Of a DNA stretch of 20,821 nt, positions 14,535-20,821 are shown in pieces. The number at the start of each line of letters is the position of its first letter. Position 1 is the first letter of the stretch. The stretch covers positions 1 to 20,821 of the forward strand of contig CAKQJZ010000033.1 of the NCBI GenBank assembly GCA_934247875.1, written 5' to 3'. Source of the stretch: an uncultured Spirochaetales bacterium. GTDB lineage: Bacteria > Spirochaetota > Spirochaetia > Sphaerochaetales > Sphaerochaetaceae. The translations under genes were made by a program, and so were the position numbers. The notes under the pieces were generated by a model. The model made no database searches, was not told the origin of the DNA, and saw nothing but the letters and a program-made list of their open reading frames with translations.

Positions 14535-15771
14535 CGCTTCTTGAGAGACGCATTACAGCAGGAATTGAATAGTCATCGCTTCTGCCTTGACGCTTACCTA
14601 GCTGATTCTGGAGATCTTGCCATCTGTTTACATTGATGACGCCAGGATCATTCTGAGGCACTTCGCGCTTTGGAGGCTCTTCGCGCTTGATATACTCTTC
14701 TCTCTGAATTTCCTTTCTCTCTTGCGCATAAGCATTCTCCTGTGCTTTCTTTCTATAAAGGTCAGCATCAGGGACGGCTGTAGTAACTTCTCTATGCTCA
14801 AAGCCAGTTGCAACAACAGTAACTTTGATTCTGTCTCCAAGTGCTGGGTTGTAGCTCTGACCTACTATGATAAGCGCATCTTCTGCGCAGTTCTTAGTAA
14901 TGAGATCTACTACATTCTGATACTCCTGGAGTGTTAGGTTATCACCACCTGCAAGGTTAACAAGGACAGCTTTAGCACCATCTATGCTTGCATTCTCCAA
15001 AAGAGGATTGTTGATGCTCTGCTTAGCAGCTTCAACAGCTCTATTAGAGCCTTCACCAAATCCAAGGCCAATAAGAGCTTCGCCTTTGCCTTTCATTACA
15101 GTCTTGACGTCAGCAAAGTCAATATTGATCTCACCTGGTTCTGTAATAAGATCAGAAATACCTTGAACAGACTGAAGAAGTGCTGAATCAGCCATCAGGA
15201 ATGCCTGCTTGATTGGAGTGTTGTTATCAACAACATTCAATAGATTCTGGTTAGGAATCATGATAAGCGTATCAACGCTCTTCTTGAGCTTCTCAAGACC
15301 TTGCTGAGCAAGCATAAGCTTCTTCTTGCCTTCAAAAGCAAAAGGAGTAGTAACAACAGCAACTGTCAGCGCACCAGAAGCTTTAGCAACTTCAGCAACT
15401 ACTGGAGCAGCGCCTGTGCCAGTACCACCGCCCATACCAGCTGTAATGAATACCATATCTGTATTCTCAAGTTCCTTCTTTATATCTTCCTTGCTCTCTA
15501 TTGCAGCTTTCTCGCCTATTTCTGGCTGTCCACCAGCACCTAGACCGCCAGTAAGCTCCTTGCCAATAGCGATTCTTGTCTGTGCATTAGAACGCTGAAG
15601 AGCCTGAACATCTGTATTAAGCGCAATGAAAGAGATCTTCTTGAGACCTTGCGCAATCATTCTATTGACAGCATTGCCGCCACCACCACCTACACCTACT
15701 ACTTTGATGATTGTTGGTGCCGCAGCCTCTCCACCTGTTGTATCTTCAATATCGAAAATATCAAAGCTCAT
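14518..15771 (-). CDS. ftsZ: Cell division protein FtsZ
   Basis: A 417-residue tubulin-like GTPase that polymerises into the division ring. The nucleotide-binding loop VVGVGGGGGNAVN, the tubulin signature GGGTGTG (114-120) and the T7 synergy loop N216-x-D218-x-x-D221 are intact. The globular domain ends near 330 and is followed by a charged linker rich in Glu, Lys and Arg. The C-terminal peptide DYSIPAVMRL, the docking site for FtsA and other partners, is slightly diverged from the usual IPAFLR form. It starts 11 bp after ftsA with AGGAG upstream and overlaps the downstream xer gene. Confidence 0.98.
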   Translation of the reverse strand: MSFDIFDIEDTTGGEAAAPTIIKVVGVGGGGGNAVNRMIAQGLKKISFIALNTDVQALQRSNAQTRIAIGKELTGGLGAGGQPEIGEKAAIESKEDIKKELENTDMVFITAGMGGGTGTGAAPVVAEVAKASGALTVAVVTTPFAFEGKKKLMLAQQGLEKLKKSVDTLIMIPNQNLLNVVDNNTPIKQAFLMADSALLQSVQGISDLITEPGEINIDFADVKTVMKGKGEALIGLGFGEGSNRAVEAAKQSINNPLLENASIDGAKAVLVNLAGGDNLTLQEYQNVVDLITKNCAEDALIIVGQSYNPALGDRIKVTVVATGFEHREVTTAVPDADLYRKKAQENAYAQERKEIQREEYIKREEPPKREVPQNDPGVINVNRWQDLQNQLGKRQGRSDDYSIPAVMRLSRSDEDDR

Positions 15772-15782
15772 ATAACCTGCTC

Positions 15783-17012
15783 CTAAAATAATTTACCGAA
15801 AAATGTGCGGAACCTTCCCTGGAAAGTTCCTTTGCTCATGCCCTGGCTGAATGCCTGAGGCTCTTTATACTTCTTTGCCTCGCTCTTCAAAAGTCCTAGA
15901 ACTGTAGAGTAGCGAGGATCTATATACATTCTATCTAATCCGTTTATAGCTTCAGGGAAACCAATACGAGCTGGAACTCTGAAAATCTCTGCAGCAAGCT
16001 CTGTAGCTCCAGATAAAAGCGCACCGCCGCCAACAAGAATTATTCCAGAACCAAATGGACCAGAGATTCCACTCTCTTCGAAGTCCTGCTTGATTCTTGA
16101 AAGAATCTCAGCCATTCTCGCTTCCATGATCTTTGCAAGCTCTTTCTTTGGAAGCCTGATAGGCATCTTGCCACCAACTGCAGGAGTGATGATCATCTCA
16201 TCATCTCTGATTGTAGGACTATAGCAAGAACCATCTGAGAGCTTAATAGACTCTGAAGCAGCACGAGGAAGCTGAAGCATGTAAGCAATATCATTTGTTA
16301 CATTGTCGCCGCCCATATCAATTGCGCCGACATATATTGGAGAACCGCTAGAGTACGCTATGCAATCTGTAGAGCCTGAGCCGATGTTTATTATAATAGC
16401 ACCTGCTTCTTTCTCTTCAGCTGAAAGCACTACTTCACTATCTGCAAGAGTAGAAAGCATAAGCTTCTGAACTTGGAGCCCTGCCTTTTGAACGCACTTC
16501 TTCTGATTCTGGATAATCGGAGAAGAACCGATAACTAGCAGAACTTTAGTATCCAGTCTATGGCCTAGCATATCGATTGGATCTTTGATTCCAACTCTGG
16601 AGTCAACCTGGAAATCCTGAACCAGAGTATGTATCACTTCAGTGTTCTGTGGGAGCTCTCTGTTTCTCGCAACATCTATGCTTCTTCTGATATCATCTCT
16701 AGTGATCTCTCCGCTTTTGTTGTTGATTCCGACAACGCCGCTAGAAGAGATGCCATGAAGATGATCGCCGCCTATTGAGAGTATTACAGAGCCAATATCT
16801 GCGCCAGCCTGAAGCTCAGCATCAGATACGACCTGATTGATTACTTTTACAGTCTGCTCAATATTGACGATTGAGCCATTCTTGACTCCGCTAGATGGAT
16901 GCTCATTGATAGCTTCAACCATCAATTCCCCGTCTCGCGAAATCGACCCGATTACGCATCGTGTCCAGCTTGTTCCTATATCCAATCCAAGTAGTGTTTT
17001 ATCACTAGCCAT
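15783..17012 (-). CDS. ftsA: Cell division protein FtsA
   Basis: A 409-residue actin-fold ATPase that ties FtsZ filaments to the membrane. The phosphate 1 loop LDIGTSWT (10-17), the inserted 1C subdomain (about 85-165), the phosphate 2 region (IINIGSGSTD), the adenosine motif (GIILVGGGALLSG) and the C-terminal amphipathic membrane-targeting helix (GRFRTFFGKLF) are all visible. Length is normal. It lies 2 bp after ftsQ and 11 bp before ftsZ, the conserved order. Confidence 0.97.
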   Translation of the reverse strand: MASDKTLLGLDIGTSWTRCVIGSISRDGELMVEAINEHPSSGVKNGSIVNIEQTVKVINQVVSDAELQAGADIGSVILSIGGDHLHGISSSGVVGINNKSGEITRDDIRRSIDVARNRELPQNTEVIHTLVQDFQVDSRVGIKDPIDMLGHRLDTKVLLVIGSSPIIQNQKKCVQKAGLQVQKLMLSTLADSEVVLSAEEKEAGAIIINIGSGSTDCIAYSSGSPIYVGAIDMGGDNVTNDIAYMLQLPRAASESIKLSDGSCYSPTIRDDEMIITPAVGGKMPIRLPKKELAKIMEARMAEILSRIKQDFEESGISGPFGSGIILVGGGALLSGATELAAEIFRVPARIGFPEAINGLDRMYIDPRYSTVLGLLKSEAKKYKEPQAFSQGMSKGTFQGRFRTFFGKLF

Positions 17013-17014
17013 AT

Positions 17015-17749
17015 CTACCCCTTAAGCCTTACAAGCTGATTAGCTCTGAGTTCATAATTAACAGGAGAAGCAAAGAACATATCGCTCTTTTCCTGCTCGT
17101 CTCTTATTATTTTCAAAGAAGAAATGAGCCTGCCGCTATCAACGCTATCACTTGTCTTAAATGTTGCATTAAGACTATTAAGCGTAAGAGATAGCTCACC
17201 TTTTCCTGTTACTTTATTATTGTCATATTCAGCTTTATCTATCAAGCTATGATACTCTTTTATAGATTTTAGCGAATCAATAGTGCTTTTTAAATAACTA
17301 TCGATGCCAAAGCGTGCAATATACTCTAAAAATGAATCACTTATAGTCAAAGTAAAGTACTCATCTTTAAGGCTTTCTGCGTCTCTTTTTGAAATCAGAG
17401 AAATCTCATCATCTGTCAAGAAATACGAGCTCTTTCCACTTTCAAGAATGAGACCATCCCTGAATGCGATATCAAGCTTCAGGCTTCCATTCTTGATGCC
17501 AGCCTTTGCGCTCTCTACATAAGATAGCTTCTCTATATTATCCTCAAGCGCACCGCGTCTGATTCTGTAATATGAAAGCCCAGGAAGAGACGCTGTCATC
17601 TTAGCTATCTCGTAGCTCTTAGGCCCGCCTGAGATGAGAACATCCTCAACAATCTTTATCGGAAGATAACGAAGTGAATATAAAGAAAGCAACGATAAGA
17701 TCATCAAGAAGACCAATAGAAGCGCAAGCTTACTTAATCTCGTCATCAT
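17015..17749 (-). CDS. ftsQ: Divisome protein FtsQ/DivIB
   Basis: A 244-residue bitopic protein. A short cytoplasmic N-terminus and a transmembrane helix (about 8-28) are followed by an extracytoplasmic POTRA-like domain (about 33-100: IVEDVLISGGPKSYEIAKM, then YVESAKAGIKNGSLKLDI) and a beta domain. Position between ftsW and ftsA fits FtsQ. It overlaps the ftsW 3' end by 20 bp. AAGGAGGG lies so close to the first ATG that the second ATG, at 17746, may be the true start. FtsQ normally gathers FtsL/FtsB and recruits FtsW/FtsI, partners that are eroded here. Confidence 0.85.
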   Translation of the reverse strand: MMTRLSKLALLLVFLMILSLLSLYSLRYLPIKIVEDVLISGGPKSYEIAKMTASLPGLSYYRIRRGALEDNIEKLSYVESAKAGIKNGSLKLDIAFRDGLILESGKSSYFLTDDEISLISKRDAESLKDEYFTLTISDSFLEYIARFGIDSYLKSTIDSLKSIKEYHSLIDKAEYDNNKVTGKGELSLTLNSLNATFKTSDSVDSGRLISSLKIIRDEQEKSDMFFASPVNYELRANQLVRLKG

Positions 17750-18896
17750 CCCTCCTTCGTCCCATTACAAATACTTCTTTGTAGATTATGTAAGTAGTTG
17801 CAATAGTGACTGCTTCAACAGAGATTGATGAAGAGAAGAATGGCATATAGATGCCACAAAGTGGAAATAAGCCAAGAGAAGATAGTATTGACAGAACAAA
17901 TGGAATCAGAACAGATAGAGCGAGCGCAAATGAAGATGAAGCTATAAACGAGTCTCTTCCAAGTGCTCTCTTCATTGTGCGAAGTGCAAGCACATAATAG
18001 AGCAGAAGCAAAAAGAGAATGCCAATGGCTCCTAAAAGCCCCAGCTCTTCAATGACAGTAGTGAATACCAATGTTGTTGTGCACTCTTCATAGTTCATAA
18101 GCTTGAATATGCCATTGCCTATTCCAAGCCCGAATAAGCTTCCGTCTTTAATTGCCTCTAAGGAAGAATATAGAGTGTTGTTGTAATAAGCACTATCTGA
18201 AACAGGCAAGATAGAAGATGTGACACTATCAAAGACAGCAGGAATCGCAAAAATCAATATAAGCGCTAATACGATAGAAAATAAGAACGCTAAAAACGCA
18301 TAGCTCTTGCTGAATCCAAGAGGAACAATCATAGAGACTATGCATAGTGCGTAGACTATAAAGTAGCCGATGCCACCTATATAGCCACAGCTAAGCGCAA
18401 TAGCTATCTGATAAAGAATAGATAGCGCATATAGAAGCCCAAAGCGGTCACTGTACTTTATCTCATCCATAACAGAAGAGAAAGACAGGATTGCGGAGAG
18501 AATCAGAAATGAAGGTATATGGATTATCTCATAACCTCTGATTGTGATAAAAGGAGTGCTCTCTCCTTTTATGAAGTATGTGACAATCAACAAAACAGAG
18601 ATAACTGAGAATGGATAGTGTGCTTTTTTAAGCGCATCAAGCGGTATTATTCTAAGCACGAAGCCAAGTGCAAAGCCAGCTAAGAGGCCAATAAGCTGCA
18701 AAAACAGAAAATGATAATGCTTCATAGAATTATTGATTGCAAAGTTGAATGAAGCACTATAGAGCATCAAGAGACCAAAGAGCGTTAAAACAAGAGAAAT
18801 GACAAGAAAAGTAAATGGGGAGAAAAGACCATCAGTCTCTTCTTCCCCTCTTCTTTCCAATTGATCAAAGTCATCATATAAACTCAAGCTGCTCAT
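17730..18896 (-). CDS. ftsW: FtsW-like SEDS protein with degenerate active site
   Basis: A 388-residue polytopic protein with about ten membrane segments, in the ftsW position and of normal length. SEDS features persist in outline (LFGLLMLYSAS, EAIKDGSLFGLGIGNGIFKL, EELGLLGAIG), but the residues that define the active family are changed. The QPSE motif reads IPSF (127-130). The PDLGT segment, which carries the catalytic Asp in FtsW/RodA, reads SCGYIGG (169-175). The PE.HTDFIF motif reads YEECTTTLVF (269-278). The LLP.TGIPLPFISYGGSSL segment reads LFPLCGIYMPFFSSSISVE (343-361). Lipid II polymerase activity is therefore unlikely (inference from known SEDS biochemistry). No clear ribosome binding site sits at the usual distance, and a GGAG lies about 15 bases upstream. 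Confidence 0.85.
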   Translation of the reverse strand: MSSLSLYDDFDQLERRGEEETDGLFSPFTFLVISLVLTLFGLLMLYSASFNFAINNSMKHYHFLFLQLIGLLAGFALGFVLRIIPLDALKKAHYPFSVISVLLIVTYFIKGESTPFITIRGYEIIHIPSFLILSAILSFSSVMDEIKYSDRFGLLYALSILYQIAIALSCGYIGGIGYFIVYALCIVSMIVPLGFSKSYAFLAFLFSIVLALILIFAIPAVFDSVTSSILPVSDSAYYNNTLYSSLEAIKDGSLFGLGIGNGIFKLMNYEECTTTLVFTTVIEELGLLGAIGILFLLLLYYVLALRTMKRALGRDSFIASSSFALALSVLIPFVLSILSSLGLFPLCGIYMPFFSSSISVEAVTIATTYIIYKEVFVMGRRRDDDEIK

Positions 18897-18943
18897 TATT
18901 TTGAGTATACTCCGAATATTACCGCTGTGCCATATAAAGGTGA

Positions 18944-19198
18944 TTATTTGCTAGCTTTTAAAACAACATTACCCTTAAAATCATTGCTCTCCACTGCTAT
19001 AGCAGCTCTAAGCGCTCTTTCCTCTCTGTCTAGTTCCTGAAGACTGTTGTTAGAATAAACTATTTCGTGTTTCAGGCTGTTAGTAACGCCCATCTGCCAA
19101 AGCGGAATGAATGCAGCAATAAAGGCTAGTGCAATAAATGCGATAATAAAACACTTAGATGATAAACTCAGTCTTTTTCCGTAATCAATCTCACTCAT
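18944..19198 (-). CDS. ftsL: Divisome protein FtsL
   Basis: An 84-residue bitopic protein: charged N-terminus, one transmembrane helix (about 15-36) and an extracytoplasmic helix with heptad-like spacing (NSLKHEIVYSNNSLQELDRE). Sequence conservation in FtsL is low; the call rests on size, topology and position after rsmH. The start overlaps the rsmH stop by 4 bp (ATGA), so it is translationally coupled. The region between ftsL and ftsW, where ftsI, murE, murF, mraY or murD usually lie, is only 47 bp here. Confidence 0.75.
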   Translation of the reverse strand: MSEIDYGKRLSLSSKCFIIAFIALAFIAAFIPLWQMGVTNSLKHEIVYSNNSLQELDREERALRAAIAVESNDFKGNVVLKASK

Positions 19199-20088
19199 TT
19201 TATTTTCTCCACAATTCTTAGTTTGGCTGAGCGTGAAGGTGCATTTTCCTCTCTTTCTTTATCTGTTGCGATAATCGGCTTCTTTGTAAGGATCTTGATA
19301 TCTGCATCCTCGCTGCTCGCTCTATTCTTGAAATACCATTTAACTATTCTGTCTTCTAAGGAATGGAATGTTATGACTCCTACTCTTCCACCCCTTTTAA
19401 GAACTCTTATCGCATTCTCAAGCGCAGGAGAGATTCTATCAAGTTCCTTATTGACCTCTATTCTCAACGCCTGGAATGTGCGTGTTGCTGGATGAATCCT
19501 TCCATACCTATACTCTTTAGGAACGGCATGGAAGATAATATTGCTTAGCTCTAAGCTAGTATCGATCTTCTTTATTGTGCGTGACTCAACAATAGCCCTG
19601 GCAATTCTTCTTGAGTATCTTTCTTCACCATAGCGATATATGACATCAGCAAGTTCTTCTTCGCTGTACTCATTTACTACATCACGCGCAGAAAGCCTCT
19701 GATTCTTATCAAGCCTCATATCAAGCTCTTCATCAGCTCTGAATGAAAATCCTCTCTCGCTCTCTTCATAGTGGAAGATTGAGATACCTAAATCAAAGAG
19801 GATGGCATCAGCTATTCCGCTCTTTTCCTTTTCAAGATAATCATCAAACCAAGTATTTACTGGAGTGAATCTATCGCCATAATCCTTAAAGCGCTCAATT
19901 GCTTTCTTCTGAATATCGCTATCTCTATCAAGCCCAATAGCATGAAGAAGAGGATAACGAGCCAAGAATAGTGCTGTATGCCCACCTTCTCCTGTTGTGC
20001 AGTCTATATAAAGAGAAGGTTTTGATGCATCAATAGTGAGGTTCTTTAAAACCTCTTCATGCATAACAGGATAATGCAATATCTCCAT
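19195..20088 (-). CDS. rsmH: 16S rRNA (cytosine-1402-N4)-methyltransferase RsmH (MraW)
   Basis: A 297-residue SAM-dependent methyltransferase that modifies C1402 of 16S rRNA. It has the N-terminal HYPVM (5-9), the SAM loop DCTTGEGGHT (29-38), the signature ILFDLGIS, the helical insertion (RGFSFRADEELDMRLDK) and the C-terminal GRVGVITFHSLEDRIVK. Length is normal. Its ATG overlaps the mraZ stop by one base (TAATG), the usual coupling in dcw clusters. Confidence 0.97.
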   Translation of the reverse strand: MEILHYPVMHEEVLKNLTIDASKPSLYIDCTTGEGGHTALFLARYPLLHAIGLDRDSDIQKKAIERFKDYGDRFTPVNTWFDDYLEKEKSGIADAILFDLGISIFHYEESERGFSFRADEELDMRLDKNQRLSARDVVNEYSEEELADVIYRYGEERYSRRIARAIVESRTIKKIDTSLELSNIIFHAVPKEYRYGRIHPATRTFQALRIEVNKELDRISPALENAIRVLKRGGRVGVITFHSLEDRIVKWYFKNRASSEDADIKILTKKPIIATDKEREENAPSRSAKLRIVEKIK

Positions 20089-20546
20089 TACTTTTCCTCT
20101 TCATATAAGCTCTGAGCAAGATCAGAGAGTGATTCATCATTTTCTTCCATGAAAGCGTTGTATCTCTCAGGATTCCAGATCTCTATTGCGTAGCCTGTAC
20201 CAACAAAGAGCACTTCGCTCTTATTTACTAGGCCATAGCCTTCTCTCATCTGTAAGGGAATGTTGATTCTTCCAGAGCTATCAATATCGACACTCTGAGC
20301 TGGGGAGATGAGCTTTCTGATCAGTGCCCTTTTTTTAGAATCTAGCATCGCCATGGGGGTTGAGAGGATCGGCTTGCAAAACTCATTATCAAAGAACTCA
20401 GGAGTCATCAGCATCATATGGTTTCCATCTAAGCCTGGAAGAACAACTACCTGCTCGGCAGAAAGAACATTTCTGAGTCTTGCTGGCAAAGACAGACGGC
20501 CTTTATCGTCGATCTTTGAATTATACATTCCTGTCAGAAGCTGCAT
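20088..20546 (-). CDS. mraZ: Transcriptional regulator MraZ
   Basis: A 152-residue protein with two AbrB-like half-sites, DDKGRLSLP (13-21) and DSSGRINIP (89-97), the conserved MraZ layout. MraZ binds repeated TGGG boxes upstream of its own gene and controls the dcw operon (known from Escherichia coli and mycoplasmas). Matching repeats lie directly upstream here. As first gene of the array it probably controls most of the genes down to the flhF-like gene. Confidence 0.96.
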   Translation of the reverse strand: MQLLTGMYNSKIDDKGRLSLPARLRNVLSAEQVVVLPGLDGNHMMLMTPEFFDNEFCKPILSTPMAMLDSKKRALIRKLISPAQSVDIDSSGRINIPLQMREGYGLVNKSEVLFVGTGYAIEIWNPERYNAFMEENDESLSDLAQSLYEEEK

Positions 20547-20552
20547 TTTCTA

Positions 20553-20608
20553 CCCACTTTACGGGAATTCATCCCATTTCTACCCACAAATCTATATCAT
20601 TTTCCCCA
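20553..20608 (-). promoter_or_regulatory. mraZ: MraZ operator: phased TGGG boxes
   Basis: On the minus strand TGGG occurs at 20553-20556, 20573-20576, 20583-20586 and 20605-20608. The first three are 10-bp phased, and the vacant 20563 register holds an oppositely oriented GGGA/TCCC. Ten-bp spacing of TGGG repeats is the known MraZ-box pattern. The boxes lie 7 to 62 bases upstream of the mraZ ATG, downstream of or at the likely promoter. Autoregulation is inferred. Confidence 0.75.
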
Positions 20609-20624
20609 CTTTGGCAACAAAATC

Positions 20625-20660
20625 TTTAAGATATAATAGATATTTCATATAAAGACAAAG
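20625..20660 (-). promoter_or_regulatory. Possible promoter of the dcw operon
   Basis: On the minus strand a TTGTCT (about 20655-20660) is followed by an AT-rich spacer and a TATTATATC stretch (about 20630-20638) that could serve as -10. The matches are only moderate. Position upstream of the MraZ boxes makes it the best candidate in the region. Confidence 0.35.
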
Positions 20661-20669
20661 AATTTGTAT

Positions 20670-20709
20670 AAAAAAAAGAAAAAGAGCCTCATCAAAAGAC
20701 AAAGCTCTT
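20670..20709 (-). terminator. Intrinsic terminator of the upstream minus-strand gene
   Basis: On the minus strand AAGAGC (20704-20709) pairs with GCTCTT (20682-20687), followed by a tract of eleven T in twelve bases (20670-20681). It separates the dcw operon from whatever minus-strand unit lies beyond the window edge. Confidence 0.65.
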
Positions 20710-20764
20710 CATACTCTGAAAAACGTCAGAAAATTAATTAAGTTTTTCGACCTGTGCGGATGAC

Positions 20765-20821
20765 TTAAGCTACTAAACTTGTTTTTACCTTTCTACCGTA
20801 TCGCGTTAAATCCATAGAAAC
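20765..20821 (-). CDS. Possible C-terminal end of an unknown gene
   Basis: A minus-strand frame open from the window edge, reading VSMDLTRYGRKVKTSLVA then TAA at 20765-20767. It is only 18 codons, so it could be chance, but an intrinsic terminator in the same direction about 55 bases downstream supports a real gene end. No family is recognisable. An inverted repeat GAAAAAC/GTTTTTC lies in the intervening AT-rich stretch (20717-20760). Confidence 0.3.
   Translation of the reverse strand, partial: VSMDLTRYGRKVKTSLVA

Noticed and set aside
20711..20821. Non-coding RNA (RNase P, tmRNA or 6S) at the right edge
   Set aside because: No conserved core of any of these RNAs is recognisable; a short gene end plus terminator is a simpler reading.

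Overview
The window looks like a chromosomal segment of a spirochaete, most likely a gut-type, Sphaerochaetaceae-like organism. This assignment is tentative. It rests on the gene order (mraZ to ftsZ, then a dprA-like gene, xerC, hslVU and an flhF-like gene), on the abundance of small lipoproteins, and on peptidoglycan-polymerising proteins that are present only in eroded form, which recalls the reported absence of penicillin-binding proteins in Sphaerochaeta. No rRNA, tRNA, insertion sequence or CRISPR array was seen.

Region 1 (1-4520, AT-rich, accessory) is the most exciting part. It holds a complete tyrosine recombinase gene (418-1407, minus strand) and three members of a beta-helix surface-lipoprotein family. 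Only one member (1596-3014) has a promoter, a strong ribosome binding site and an ATG. The other two (60-299 minus and 3081-4451 plus) begin without a start codon, directly after in-frame stop codons, at a 13-bp sequence AAATCAGTATTTT. The same 13 bp occurs at codons 3-7 of the expressed gene. Joining the expressed gene's start region to either silent body at this core gives an in-frame lipoprotein whose acylated cysteine falls at residue 20 in all three cases. I propose a recombinase-driven lipoprotein switching locus, comparable in logic to the Vsa and Vpma systems of mycoplasmas. The recombinase and the promoter both lie inside the segment that would invert.

Region 2 (4526-7290) carries an AAA+ ATPase of the DUF4143 type, a frameshifted GNAT acetyltransferase pseudogene, and a membrane-anchored LysM/M23 protein that has lost its zinc ligands. 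Divergent from the last is a plus-strand gene (7330-8265) for a penicillin-binding-protein remnant. It keeps the membrane anchor and dimerisation domain but has lost the transpeptidase domain.

Region 3 (8249-20546) is a long minus-strand array of 14 tightly packed genes: mraZ-rsmH-ftsL-ftsW-ftsQ-ftsA-ftsZ-xer-tauE-dprA like-xerC-hslV-hslU-flhF like. Many of them overlap. It is preceded by TGGG repeats at 10-bp spacing, the expected MraZ operator. The murF/mraY genes usual in such clusters are absent, and the FtsW protein has lost the residues normally essential for SEDS glycosyltransfer. FtsZ, FtsA, FtsQ and FtsL remain. The picture is of a divisome whose cytoskeletal core is intact while its septal wall-synthesis arm (FtsW, FtsI, M23) is reduced to catalytically dead scaffolds.
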